A model generated the notes under the pieces. The model ran no database searches, had not been told where the DNA came from, and worked only from the letters and a program-made list of their open reading frames with translations. Of a stretch of 64,000 bases of DNA, positions 18,701 to 26,826 are shown piece after piece. This DNA is from Maribacter antarcticus DSM 21422 (GTDB lineage Bacteria; Bacteroidota; Bacteroidia; Flavobacteriales; Flavobacteriaceae): the NCBI RefSeq assembly GCF_000621125.1, contig NZ_JHZC01000010.1:82269-146268 (forward strand). Direction: 5' to 3'. Made by a program: the position numbers and the translations under genes. How positions within the stretch are numbered: the first letter of the stretch is position 1; each line of letters opens with the position of its first letter.

Positions 18701-19181
18701 AACACAAATAGATTCAGATTTTGAGCTGCTTTTCCCTGATGAGTATATCAATAACATTACGGAGCGACTTAATCTATACACCGAGCTTAACCAAGTAGCT
18801 AATGAGGAGGAACTTAAAAAATTTGAATCTCAATTGGTAGATCGTTTTGGCGAGCTTCCCTCCCAAGCAGATGATTTATTGAACTCGGTTAGAATAAAAT
18901 GGATTGCGAATAGCATCGGTATTGAAAAAATTATAATGAAACAAGGGAAGTTGATTGGTTACTTTATAGCGAATCAACAATCTGAATTCTATCAGACGGC
19001 TGCTTTTACAAAAGTATTGAAGTACGTGCAGAGTAATCCACAACGCTGTACCATGAAGGAAAAGAAAACACGTAACGGACTGCGCTTGTTATTGGTTTTT
19101 GATGGAATTAGAAGTGTGGATAGGGCGTATTTAGCGTTGCAGTCTTTGAGAATTGAGAGGTTAAAAATTGAAAAAGTCTAA
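15795..19181 (+). CDS. mfd: Transcription-repair coupling factor Mfd
   Basis: A 1128-residue translocase that removes RNA polymerase stalled at DNA lesions and recruits UvrA. In order: an N-terminal UvrB-like region (residues ~1-400, with FYPDSYRRPYQIEETNNANV and EPGEFSVRGGIVDVF), the RNA-polymerase-interacting CarD-like domain at ~435 (KLEIGDYVTHIDHGIGKFGG), the helicase core (CGDVGFGKTEVA, LIVDEEQKFG, LTATPIPRTL, QMRGRVGRS), and a C-terminal TRCF domain. The start is TTG at 15795; no in-frame ATG fits the family N-terminus, and a promoter sits just upstream. Confidence 0.95.
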   Translation: MAKLTISELFSTAPNVQELQRAIAKSEIAHPIQVQLKGLVGSSLSFVLAEAFKKAHAPFLLIFNDKEEAAYYLNDLEQIIGEKDVLFYPDSYRRPYQIEETNNANVLLRAEVLNRINSRKKPAVIVSYPDALFEKVVTRKELDKNTLKIQLEDTLSLDFLNEVLFEYRFKRVDFVTEPGEFSVRGGIVDVFSFSHDEPYRLEFFGDEVDSIRTFDVETQLTTEKVKKITIVPNVANKFLTEKRESFLGYISDKTIVFSKNTSLLYARLDDFFEKAIEAFTKLSEDIKHAEPDELFLNGTAFKKQLKEFGVISLGGTRTNGATNTREITYETTPQPSFNKKFDLLIQNLNEFHSVGFENYICCATEQQARRFNDIFEEISEKVHYKTIVFPLYQGFIAKDLKLVCYTDHQIFERYHKFHLKNGYAKKQAITLKEINKLEIGDYVTHIDHGIGKFGGLQKIDVEGKKQEAIKLMYGERDILYVSIHSLHKISKFNGKDGAPPKIYKLGSGAWKKVKDKTKSRVKKIAYNLIKLYAKRRLEKGFQYDPDSYLQNELEASFIYEDTPDQGTATADIKKDMESERPMDRLICGDVGFGKTEVAIRAAFKAVDNGKQVAVLVPTTILAFQHHRTFTERLKEMPVTVDYLNRFRTAKERKETLEKLEVGKVDIIIGTHQLVNKKVVFKDLGLLIVDEEQKFGVAVKDKLKAIKENVDVLTLTATPIPRTLQFSLMAARDLSVITTPPPNRYPIESNVVGFNEETIRDAIAYEIERGGQVFFIHNRIENIKEVAGMIQRLVPDAKVSIGHGQMEGKKLETLMLSFINGEFDVLVSTTIVESGLDVTNANTIFINNANNFGLSDLHQMRGRVGRSNKKAFCYFITPPYESMTNDARKRIEALEQFSELGSGFNIAMKDLEIRGAGDLLGGEQSGFINDIGFETYQKILAEAIDELKENEFKDLYEEVEGRKEKVFVKETQIDSDFELLFPDEYINNITERLNLYTELNQVANEEELKKFESQLVDRFGELPSQADDLLNSVRIKWIANSIGIEKIIMKQGKLIGYFIANQQSEFYQTAAFTKVLKYVQSNPQRCTMKEKKTRNGLRLLLVFDGIRSVDRAYLALQSLRIERLKIEKV

Positions 19182-19331
19182 ATTAATATCTTTCGGGCTA
19201 AGAACACAAAACCTTGTAAAACTCAATGTCTAGTGCAATGCCGTGCTAAGGTCGGGTCAGATTTCGTAAAGTTTGTTGGTTTCGTTTTATCTTGAGCGTA
19301 ACATTACGGAACACTTAAATATTCGAACATC

Positions 19332-19763
19332 ATGCAACAACCAGAATTAGGCAACAAGATTACCGAGTTAAGCAAGCAAAAAGGACTTACCTAAGCGGGA
19401 CTGGTGGAGCGCTGCAACATTAATGTGTGCACCTTACAACGCATAGAAAGCGGCGAAGTTTCGCCAAGAAGCTATACCATTAAGACCATCTTATCTGCGC
19501 TAGATTATGCGTTTGAGAAACGATATACCAAGGATGAAGAAAGGCTGGAAAATGATATGATTATAGGTTCTGAGAGTGAAGCCAAGTCGGTTCGTTTATT
19601 ACTAGGTATGGCTTGCGTCTTTGGAATTATCTATTTGATTTTAGGTTCTTTTGAAGCTTTTGCAGATTATTATAGGTTGGGTGAAGACGAATTAATCTTT
19701 GGTGTTGCTGGACATATTTTAATAACAGTATTGGCATACACCAGTCATGGACTCTTTGTTTAG
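19332..19763 (+). pseudogene. XRE-type helix-turn-helix protein interrupted by one stop codon
   Basis: An ATG at 19332 reads MQQPELGNKITELSKQKGLT, then TAA at 19392-19394, then AGLVERCNINVCTLQRIESG and on to a normal end at 19763. Without that stop it would be a 143-residue protein: an XRE-type HTH (residues ~5-60) followed by two membrane helices (GMACVFGIIYLILGSF and IFGVAGHILITVLAYT). The stop sits where this HTH family usually has Q or E before the recognition helix, so a CAA-to-TAA or GAA-to-TAA change is the simplest cause. The rest is intact, which points to a recent event or a sequencing error. A short restart product from 19404 would lack half the HTH. Confidence 0.78.
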
Positions 19764-19802
19764 GGTTTCTTGATTGTAGTGAAGTTATTTCAGAATTACC
19801 TA

Positions 19803-20138
19803 ATGAAAATTGCTTCGGTACTTATTATTTCTGTACTCTTTCTTTTTTATACCTATGACATTGTATCCCTGTTTTACGAGGTTTTATTTCCAATGGAGGG
19901 TATTGTAATCGCAACATACATTATTACGGGCACTTTAGTCATACTATTTGGTATTTCCATTATTACATCTGCAAAGAGGTGGGGCATACTGGGTTATGTT
20001 GCCGGAGGTTTTGAAATTTTTACAGCAATTTGTTGCCTTACGGTGTTATTCGTATTAGGGGGCCTATTTACCCAGTTTCCTACCATAATTTTACAAGTAA
20101 TACTCCTTGTAAAGATTAGGCAAATGAAAAAAGAGTAG
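19803..20138 (+). CDS. Small four-helix membrane protein, unknown function
   Basis: A 111-residue hydrophobic protein with about four membrane segments (IASVLIISVLFLFYTY, IVIATYIITGTLVILFGISI, WGILGYVAGGFEIFTAICCL, LTVLFVLGGLFTQFPTIILQ). The end is charged (KIRQMKKE). I prefer ATG 19803; a TTG 33 bp earlier at 19770 is also possible. It sits 39 bp after the broken HTH/membrane gene and may be its functional partner. The family was not recognised. Confidence 0.6.
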   Translation: MKIASVLIISVLFLFYTYDIVSLFYEVLFPMEGIVIATYIITGTLVILFGISIITSAKRWGILGYVAGGFEIFTAICCLTVLFVLGGLFTQFPTIILQVILLVKIRQMKKE

Positions 20139-20206
20139 AGAACTCTTGTTAAGTTACTTGGTATGGCGTTGTTAACTAGCTTATTCAATGTACGGTCAGG
20201 GTTTTT

Positions 20207-20560
20207 GTGTTTATTTTGCTGTTAATTAACCGATATAGCACACAAACGGAGCTTAATCTAGCGGAGAAATTCGCTATTGTAAAAATGATTTATTCAACGG
20301 TACAGGTAGACGGTATTGTGCACAGTGGAGAAATTAGCGAAGAAAGTAAACTAATGTGTGTAATCGATTTTGATAGTAATCAGATACAGTTTGCGCAAAA
20401 TATTGAAGCGGAACAAAGTATCGCCATTTTACAAAAAATGACAATCGATAAAAAGAAAGGATTGGCTAAGATTCTTAAAGATCTAGCAAAATCTGATGGG
20501 TTCGTGCACGAAAAGGAAACGGAACTGCTAAATAGTATTTCCGCACCAATAAAAGTGTAG
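20207..20560 (+). CDS. Small TerB-like protein
   Basis: About 100 residues resemble the TerB-like family: LNLAEKFAIVKMIYSTVQVDG, then HSGEISEESKLMCVIDFD and IAILQKMTIDKKKGLAKILKDLAKSDGFVHEKE. The two acidic helix-loop segments (VDGIVHSGEI, SDGFVHEKE) mirror each other, as in TerB. The start is uncertain: GTG at 20207 gives an odd hydrophobic N-terminus (MFILLLINRY), while the conserved part begins at about residue 15. No ATG lies at a suitable place, so the 5' end may be damaged. Function is unknown. Confidence 0.6.
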   Translation: MFILLLINRYSTQTELNLAEKFAIVKMIYSTVQVDGIVHSGEISEESKLMCVIDFDSNQIQFAQNIEAEQSIAILQKMTIDKKKGLAKILKDLAKSDGFVHEKETELLNSISAPIKV

Positions 20561-20561
20561 T

Positions 20562-20699
20562 TTAGTCTAAAAAGGTAGTATCCGGTACGTTATTGATGTT
20601 AGTATTTGCTGCTTTTACCCAATAAAATGAGAATAATTTATATGTATTCCCAAGGGTCCATCCAAATCCTCTTAAGTAGGAGTTTCCATCAAAATGAGG
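20562..20699 (-). pseudogene. Possible C-terminal remnant of a lost gene
   Basis: The 303-bp gap 20561-20863 holds no intact gene. On the minus strand, 45 codons read like real protein (DGNSYLRGFGWTLG, then YKLFSFYWVKAANTN) and end in a stop at 20562-20564. The frame is closed upstream by TAA at 20700-20702 and has no suitable start. The composition looks coding, but the family was not recognised, so this is a tentative remnant. Confidence 0.3.
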
Positions 20700-20812
20700 T
20701 TACGTAACGTACTTTTAATAAGCTTATTCGAAATTAAAAGTCAACTTTTAAGAAATAGCATTTCGGGAAAGAAGATGTATTAATTGAACGTAATTTGCCG
20801 CCTAAGAGTTCT

Positions 20813-20820
20813 TATATTTG
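20813..20820 (+). promoter_or_regulatory. Bacteroidota -7 box before the thioredoxin-like gene
   Basis: TATATTTG matches TAnnTTTG and lies 43 bp before the ATG at 20864. TTG triplets upstream are at 15-bp and 26-bp spacers, neither ideal. Confidence 0.42.
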
Positions 20821-20863
20821 GTCACGTCGTATACAAACGGTTCAATATTTGGTTTAATATCCT

Positions 20864-22189
20864 ATGAAAACAAGGTTTATAATTTTCTTCACCCTTTTAT
20901 ATTGCTTAACTGGCATTTCTCAACATTCCATATCTGGTAACTTTACGCCTGCAAAGGATTTTAAATGGCTTATAGCATATCAACTAACACCTGGAAGTCA
21001 GCATTATATTGCCGATACGGCAGTTGAAGAAGGTTATTTTAATCTAGAATTACCCACAAACGCATTAAGAGGAATATACAGGTTAGTTTATGCAGTACCA
21101 CAAGACGTATTTTATATTGATGTCATCTATAATGGACAGGAGGATATTCAGTTTAATTTTAACCTAGAGGATGGTATCACCTTTGTGACATCTGAGGAGA
21201 ATAGGACCTATTCCAATTATTTTTCCGAAATTAAAGCGCTTGAAAAACAGCTAATGGATTTTTATGAATCTGGAAACAGTTCCAAAAAGGAATATAAAGA
21301 GATAACAAAAAACTTATCCGAAGTGCAAATCAAGTTTGAGGCTAAGGGGACAAATACTTTGGTGTATCAATTTATAAAATCCAACACCCCATATATACCG
21401 GATAGCTATGAGGATTTAGACCTCTTTTTTAGCAATAAAAAGAAGGTGTATTTTGACTATCTGGACTTCGATAGTAGGTTTTTGCAGGCTTCTGAATTTT
21501 TAAAAGAATCCCTTTCTAATTATGTTTTTTCTGCACTACCACTAGATGTAACAACCAAGGAAGCTATGCAAAGTGCGATTTTAAAGAATGTAGCGGAAGT
21601 AGCTGAAAAACTTAAGGATACCCCCATACCTTTTAAAATAGCTGTTTTTCAAGAGCTGTGGAAAACCTCAAATACGAATTTGTTGCACCATGTTTCAGAT
21701 GCCATTTTTAGCACCTATTTAAGGGATTTGGCAGGCCAAAATGGTGAACAGGCCTTGATTGATGAAATCGAGCTTTCGTCACGGTTAAGAATCGGAGAAC
21801 TTTCCCCTGAAATTACATGGACCCAAGATGATAAAACAAGTACGCTTTACGGTTTGGCAGGGGCCGATAAGTATGTGCTAGTCTTCTGGAGCAGCACGTG
21901 TTCCCACTGTTTAAAGGAGTTGCCCATGCTCCACAAGGAGTTGTTAAACTATGAAAACGTTAGGGTGGTTGCTGTAGGCTTAGAGGACAATGACACGTTC
22001 TGGAAACATGAAATAGGGAGCCTACCTAGTTTTCAACACGCCATAGCTTTAGGGAAATGGGAAAGTGATTATGCCCAGCTTTTTGGTATTAAACAAACAC
22101 CCACGTATTTTATCCTAGATAAGGACAAACGTTTTTTAGCTAGCCCCGAGGATAATAAGGAAGTGGTATCGTTCTTGAACAAAAAATAA
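20864..22189 (+). CDS. Exported TlpA/ResA-like thiol-disulfide protein
   Basis: A 441-residue periplasmic protein. Residues 1-20 are a Sec signal peptide (KTRFIIFFTLLYCLTGISQ). Residues ~22-290 form a DUF4369/DUF5106-like helical and beta domain of unknown role. Residues ~300-441 are a thioredoxin fold with FWSSTCSHCLKELPML, giving the redox pair Cys346-Cys349, and the cis-Pro region KQTPTYFILD. Such proteins reduce or isomerise disulfides or support cytochrome maturation. It stands alone and converges with the gene ending at 22197. The partner is unknown. Confidence 0.85.
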   Translation: MKTRFIIFFTLLYCLTGISQHSISGNFTPAKDFKWLIAYQLTPGSQHYIADTAVEEGYFNLELPTNALRGIYRLVYAVPQDVFYIDVIYNGQEDIQFNFNLEDGITFVTSEENRTYSNYFSEIKALEKQLMDFYESGNSSKKEYKEITKNLSEVQIKFEAKGTNTLVYQFIKSNTPYIPDSYEDLDLFFSNKKKVYFDYLDFDSRFLQASEFLKESLSNYVFSALPLDVTTKEAMQSAILKNVAEVAEKLKDTPIPFKIAVFQELWKTSNTNLLHHVSDAIFSTYLRDLAGQNGEQALIDEIELSSRLRIGELSPEITWTQDDKTSTLYGLAGADKYVLVFWSSTCSHCLKELPMLHKELLNYENVRVVAVGLEDNDTFWKHEIGSLPSFQHAIALGKWESDYAQLFGIKQTPTYFILDKDKRFLASPEDNKEVVSFLNKK

Positions 22190-22196
22190 TAAACAT

Positions 22197-22856
22197 TTAA
22201 AGCATCTTAAGATCTTTAATAGTCTTAAAGGCAATATCTACCTGTTCTTCGTTTACGAGAATAGTAAATTCGTTGGTGGTTGAAATAACCTCGTAAAGTA
22301 CAATTCCTTCCCAAGCCAAGCGTTGGAATATAAAGTAGTAGATGCCGGGTACAGAGACATTTTCTGCAGGAAGTTTTACCGTAATAGACGAGAGTTCCTC
22401 CGCTTTCTGTGTACACCGCTCGTCGGTAAACAGTCGCTCTACAGTAGCATCCATCACATTGCTAATTACGATATTGATTTCATTCACACCTCGGGATGAG
22501 GTGTAAAAAACATCTTGTTTATTGTTAACTTCCTCTAAAAGCTTGGCTTGTTGCACTAAAATGTTGTCCGATGCCAAAAAGGTGTAGTCGGTCAAAGAGG
22601 ACCGTACCGTGATTTCCCCGATATTTTTTAGGACTTTAATAATTTTATGGGTAGCTCTGAATTCCAAATCGTCCGACAGGCGTTTAAGCGCCATTACAAT
22701 AGCTCCGTTTCGAATGTCCTTCCCTAATTCTTCCTCTATTTCGGGCTTTACAATTCTAGAAAGCGATGTTAGGTTGATGATTCCTTGTGCTAAAGCACTT
22801 TGGAGAAATGGTTTTTTCTTAATATACTGTTCTACTACAGAAGAAATGGTTTTCAT
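22197..22856 (-). CDS. ACT-domain regulatory-type protein (often named aspartate kinase-like)
   Basis: A 219-residue soluble protein without the aspartokinase catalytic domain. The N-terminus (~1-70) looks like a helix-turn-helix (FLQSALAQGIINLTSLSRIV, then GKDIRNGAIVMALKRLSDDL). The rest resembles two ACT-like modules: KIIKVLKNIGEITVRSSLTDY and a second ending in WEGIVLYEVISTTNEFTILV. Homologues in flavobacteria are often annotated as aspartate kinase from ACT similarity alone. A DNA-binding, amino-acid-sensing regulator is possible but unproved. Confidence 0.6.
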   Translation of the reverse strand: MKTISSVVEQYIKKKPFLQSALAQGIINLTSLSRIVKPEIEEELGKDIRNGAIVMALKRLSDDLEFRATHKIIKVLKNIGEITVRSSLTDYTFLASDNILVQQAKLLEEVNNKQDVFYTSSRGVNEINIVISNVMDATVERLFTDERCTQKAEELSSITVKLPAENVSVPGIYYFIFQRLAWEGIVLYEVISTTNEFTILVNEEQVDIAFKTIKDLKML

Positions 22857-22941
22857 GACGGCTTGGTTGTGTGCAAATATAACAACTTGTTACAAATAAA
22901 ACAATATGTTGCGTAATTTTATCCTATAAAGCTAGTAGAGT

Positions 22942-23301
22942 TCAAAAATGGTAAAAAGCGTTTTCTAGATGTTCGATTTCGAAACGGTTCTTATTTTTAA
23001 GGATAGTGATAATATCGAAACGAACTTCTACATCTAAATCGACACTTAAAATATAATAATCAGCTGCCAACACCAGTAGGTTTATTTTTTTTTTGGTTAC
23101 GGTTTCCGCAATATTTTCGATGTAATCCGACCTTCTAGAACGTACTTCAACAATAGCTACTATTTCATCTTTTTTGGCGATAATATCAATTTCGGCCTTT
23201 AAGTATCTGTAATTTCTATAGGATATAGTATAGCCTTTTTTTTGTAGAAAATCTGCTGCGATTTGTTCACCTTCTTTACCAAATTCATTATGTTTTCCCA
23301 T
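22942..23301 (-). CDS. YraN family nuclease-fold protein (UPF0102)
   Basis: A 119-residue protein of the YraN family with a PD-(D/E)XK nuclease fold. Seen: NEFGKEGEQIAADFLQKKGY, YLKAEIDIIAKKD and IVAIVEVRSRRS. The usual catalytic ExK appears here as EVR, with Arg in place of Lys, which may weaken any nuclease activity. Family members sit near DNA uptake or housekeeping genes and their substrate is unknown. It is followed on the same strand by the ACT-domain gene at 22856. Confidence 0.88.
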   Translation of the reverse strand: MGKHNEFGKEGEQIAADFLQKKGYTISYRNYRYLKAEIDIIAKKDEIVAIVEVRSRRSDYIENIAETVTKKKINLLVLAADYYILSVDLDVEVRFDIITILKNKNRFEIEHLENAFYHF

Positions 23302-23487
23302 AAAATTGTATCAAAAACTGTATTTCATCGAAAATATAAGGTGTTCAGCGGCTATTTTCGATTTTAGAATGTACATTCGAATGTCAGTTAACGAAAATAA
23401 CAGGTTTATCGTACTAAGCCAAATTTCGGTACGTTAGATAAGAGTCCCAACTCTATGAACGTAATTTACTAACGACTTTTTAAGACT

Positions 23488-24975
23488 ATGGAATATTTCA
23501 TCAATTGTAATACTTCTACTCTTGCGCCCTACACGGTACCCCTGAATCAAGCACGTGCTTTGCACTTGTACAGGAGGTTAGGATTTAGCGCATCTGTGGA
23601 AACTATTCAACAGGCGGTTGGTCAAAACGCAGGAGCACTTGTTGACACCCTAGTAGACCAAGCTTTAAATATGCCTGTACTACCACCACCAACATGGGCA
23701 GATTGGACAAATGCGAATTATCCCGAGGATGGTGATGCAAGAAGACAGTTAAGAAACGAACAACGCGGCCAGTTTCGATTGGATTATGCGAAAGGTTTAC
23801 TGGAGAACAATCTTAGAGATCGGCTAAGCTTTTTCTGGAGTAACCATTTTGTTACTGAGGTAGATGTCTATGATTGTAATTCATTCCTTTATTATTATAT
23901 CAACTGTCTTCAGCGAAATTCGCTGGGTAATTTTAAGACTTTTGTTAGTGAAATTGGACTCACAAGCGCCATGTTGTATTATTTAGACGGTGTGTTCAAT
24001 AATGGTACTAATCCTAATGAAAACTATGCTCGTGAACTTTATGAGTTATTTGCCTTAGGAGAAGGACAGGGATATACCGAAGAAGATGTTATCGAAACGG
24101 CTAGAGCACTTACCGGTTATGTAGAACGTGGAGAAGTTGGCTGTACTCAGGTAACATATAGAGCTGACCGGCACGACGAAGGTACCAAGACCATTTTAGG
24201 ACAGACCGGAAATTGGGGGTATGATGATGTAATCGACATCCTTTTTACTGAAAGAGCAGATCAAATTGCCTTTTTTATCTCAAAGAAGTTATACAAGTTT
24301 TTTGTGCACCCAGATGCTTTGGCAGCCGAGGCTGAGTCTATACTCAACGGAATGGCGACAACAATGGTCGCCAATGATTTTGAATTAGCCCCAGTTTTGA
24401 GACAACTCTTTAAAAGTCAGCACTTCTTTGATGATGAAGCTAGAGGTGTTATTATTAAAAGTCCGTTTGACTTATATTTTAATAGCCTTAATGAAACTAA
24501 TTTCGTGTATACGGATACGAACATTAGCGAAATGGCTAATTACAGTAGACTTTTGAACCAGGAACTATTTGAACCCTTTGATGTTGCCGGGTGGCAAAGA
24601 GACAGACAGTGGATTAATAATAATTTTATTATTGGCAGATGGCTCACCATGGAGAGCATCTTTGAGGTCTTCTACCAACGGGATAACGAACAGTTTAGGA
24701 GTTTGGGTCTATCCATTGCAGGAAATGTAGGCTTAACTACCTACAACCCTGATGTTGTCGCTAGATTGATTATTGATTTTATTCTCCCAAAAGGTCTTTT
24801 AGACGAAGGAGAGTATGAAAAAGCATTCGCTATTTTTAGGAGCGATGTTGAGGAAGTATATTTTGAAGGAGGAAACCAGGAATCCTGGACCTTATTCGGT
24901 TGGCCTCAAGCCCCGTTCCAAGTATACCTTCTCTTACAATATCTAGCAAGACAACCTGAATATCAATTAAAATAA
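23488..24975 (+). CDS. DUF1800 family protein
   Basis: A 495-residue protein of the DUF1800 family. Signatures: ALHLYRRLGFSASVETIQQA, RDRLSFFWSNHFVTE, NPNENYARELYELFALGEGQGYTEEDV and RRxQW-like WQRDRQWINNNF. No obvious Sec signal is present at the N-terminus. In Bacteroidota and Planctomycetes this family is almost always next to a DUF1501 protein, as here (11-bp gap). The pair is thought to act at the cell envelope or outside the cell, with unknown chemistry. Confidence 0.9.
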   Translation: MEYFINCNTSTLAPYTVPLNQARALHLYRRLGFSASVETIQQAVGQNAGALVDTLVDQALNMPVLPPPTWADWTNANYPEDGDARRQLRNEQRGQFRLDYAKGLLENNLRDRLSFFWSNHFVTEVDVYDCNSFLYYYINCLQRNSLGNFKTFVSEIGLTSAMLYYLDGVFNNGTNPNENYARELYELFALGEGQGYTEEDVIETARALTGYVERGEVGCTQVTYRADRHDEGTKTILGQTGNWGYDDVIDILFTERADQIAFFISKKLYKFFVHPDALAAEAESILNGMATTMVANDFELAPVLRQLFKSQHFFDDEARGVIIKSPFDLYFNSLNETNFVYTDTNISEMANYSRLLNQELFEPFDVAGWQRDRQWINNNFIIGRWLTMESIFEVFYQRDNEQFRSLGLSIAGNVGLTTYNPDVVARLIIDFILPKGLLDEGEYEKAFAIFRSDVEEVYFEGGNQESWTLFGWPQAPFQVYLLLQYLARQPEYQLK

Positions 24976-24986
24976 CACCTACTTCT

Positions 24987-26699
24987 ATGTGCCATACACA
25001 CCACACCCCTAATAAAGGAATACAACACGAGGGACACGATGACGAACATAAATACTGGAGCCGTCGTTCTTTTTTACAAGCATTGGGAATAGCCGGTTCT
25101 GGCTCCATGATGCTTGGATCTAATATGCTTACTGCAAATGCACCATCACCTTTATCGGCAGGAATTGCTGCTGCAGAAACGGACAATATTCTTATCCTTA
25201 TTCGCCTTTCAGGCGGAAATGACGGGTTGAGTACCGTTATACCCATAGAGCAATACGATGCCTATGCAAACGCAAGACCTAATATTTATATTCCCGAAAG
25301 TAAAGTCCTAAAACTTACCGATGAGTTTGGCGTACCTTCTTATATGAGTTCTTTAGAACCTATGTGGGGCGAAGGCCAATTTAAAGCGGTGCATGGTGTA
25401 GGATACGAAGGGCAAAGTCTTTCTCACTTTACAGGTTCTGATATTTTTGCAAATACTGATTTGGATACCAATGGATTCAGTGGTTTGAATACTGGTTGGA
25501 TGGGAAGACATTTTGAAAACATTTATCCTGATTATCTTATAAATCCACCAGCTGCACCAGCGGCCATTCAAATTGGACAATTTGGTAGTTTGGTATTTCA
25601 AGGGGAAGAAACTAATTATGCGTTTACCACCTCTAATATCAATCAACTAGAGGAGATTGCGGAATCTGGTGTTGTTTACGGTCTTGGAGACGAGCTTTTT
25701 AATGACTGTATGTATGGTGATCAATTAAAATTTTTAAGAGGAGTTGCCAACACAACCTATGAATATTCAGGTCTTATTCACGAAGCTTATGAAAGAGGTC
25801 AGAATCAAGTAGAATATCAAGATAACGGTTTTGCCCGTCAGATGAAATTATTGGCAAAATTGATAAAAGGAAATTTAGGAACGAAAGTATATATGATTTC
25901 TATGGGTGGTTTTGATACCCACGGTAACCAACCTTTAGCTCATGAGCGTTTGATGACCAACTTGTCTGTTGCTATCAATACATTTTATGAAGATATCGCT
26001 TTTACGCAGCAAGACGATAAAGTATTAAGTATGACTTTTTCCGAGTTTGGTCGCCGAATATTTGAAAACGGCTCCAATGGAACCGATCATGGTAAAGCGG
26101 CTCCGACCCTTTTCTTTGGTTCTGGACTTAATGGTAGTGCCTTTGTTGGGGATCACCCAACTTTGGAAGACCCAGATGGAAGAGGAAACTTGGAGTACAC
26201 TATGGACTTTAGAGATCTCTATGCCACCGTTTTGGCAGAATGGCTTTGTGTTGATGTTCCTTTGGTAGAACAACATTTACTGGATCATCCTTATGCACCG
26301 GTAAACCTAGGCTTTAATTGCAGTGGAACCGACTTCCCTGATATAGCTTACAGTGATGCAGATGTTACACCACCAACACCAATAGATCCTGACGGTAGTG
26401 GTCCTTCAGACAACCCTTTTGACCCAAATCTATTGAATGCTGTAGTCCATAAGCCCTTCTATCCAACGAACAGTACACCGCATATTTACCTAGAAATGCC
26501 TTTTACAGCCCATGTAGATATTCAATTGTATAATATTTTGGGACAAAACGTAGGATCTGTGTTTAATGAGATGATGATGGAAGGTTCTATCGAGATAAAT
26601 ATAAGAGAACGCCTGCCCAAGCACCTATCTACCGGAAAGTACATTTATCGTATAAGTGTACAAAATCAAAAAATGAGTAAATCCGTTATGGTAGCGTAA
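24987..26699 (+). CDS. DUF1501 family protein with Tat signal and T9SS sorting domain
   Basis: A 570-residue exported protein of the DUF1501 family (alkaline phosphatase/sulfatase-like fold). The N-terminus is unusual: 25 residues rich in His (six His in the first 21) come before a twin-arginine motif SRRSFLQALG (Arg26-Arg27) and a hydrophobic stretch. Core motifs include ILIRLSGGNDGLSTVIP, GQSLSHFTGSDIF, GGFDTHGNQ and SEFGRRIFENGSNGTDHG. After a Pro/Asp-rich linker (~470-490), the C-terminal ~80 residues look like a type A T9SS sorting domain (HVDIQLYNILGQNVG, LSTGKYIYRISVQ). It forms an operon with the DUF1800 gene. Confidence 0.9.
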   Translation: MCHTHHTPNKGIQHEGHDDEHKYWSRRSFLQALGIAGSGSMMLGSNMLTANAPSPLSAGIAAAETDNILILIRLSGGNDGLSTVIPIEQYDAYANARPNIYIPESKVLKLTDEFGVPSYMSSLEPMWGEGQFKAVHGVGYEGQSLSHFTGSDIFANTDLDTNGFSGLNTGWMGRHFENIYPDYLINPPAAPAAIQIGQFGSLVFQGEETNYAFTTSNINQLEEIAESGVVYGLGDELFNDCMYGDQLKFLRGVANTTYEYSGLIHEAYERGQNQVEYQDNGFARQMKLLAKLIKGNLGTKVYMISMGGFDTHGNQPLAHERLMTNLSVAINTFYEDIAFTQQDDKVLSMTFSEFGRRIFENGSNGTDHGKAAPTLFFGSGLNGSAFVGDHPTLEDPDGRGNLEYTMDFRDLYATVLAEWLCVDVPLVEQHLLDHPYAPVNLGFNCSGTDFPDIAYSDADVTPPTPIDPDGSGPSDNPFDPNLLNAVVHKPFYPTNSTPHIYLEMPFTAHVDIQLYNILGQNVGSVFNEMMMEGSIEINIRERLPKHLSTGKYIYRISVQNQKMSKSVMVA

Positions 26700-26723
26700 A
26701 CTGTTTCCCCACTATGTAACTTG

Positions 26724-26768
26724 ACCTTCGGTCGTACCCTCTGGATATGTCGAAGGTTTTTTCTTTTT
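26724..26768 (+). terminator. Terminator after the DUF1800/DUF1501 operon
   Basis: ACCTTCG (26724-26730) pairs with CGAAGGT (26751-26757) around a 20-nt loop, followed by a T-rich tract. It lies 25 bp after the DUF1501 stop. Confidence 0.7.
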
Positions 26769-26801
26769 TAAGTAACAGCTGTCGTACCGTTATAAAATCT
26801 T

Positions 26802-26809
26802 TATTTTTG
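26802..26809 (+). promoter_or_regulatory. Bacteroidota -7 box before metG
   Basis: TATTTTTG matches TAnnTTTG and lies 17 bp before the metG ATG. A -33 TTG is not seen at the expected distance. Confidence 0.4.
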
Positions 26810-26826
26810 TGGCTTAACAAAATTAG

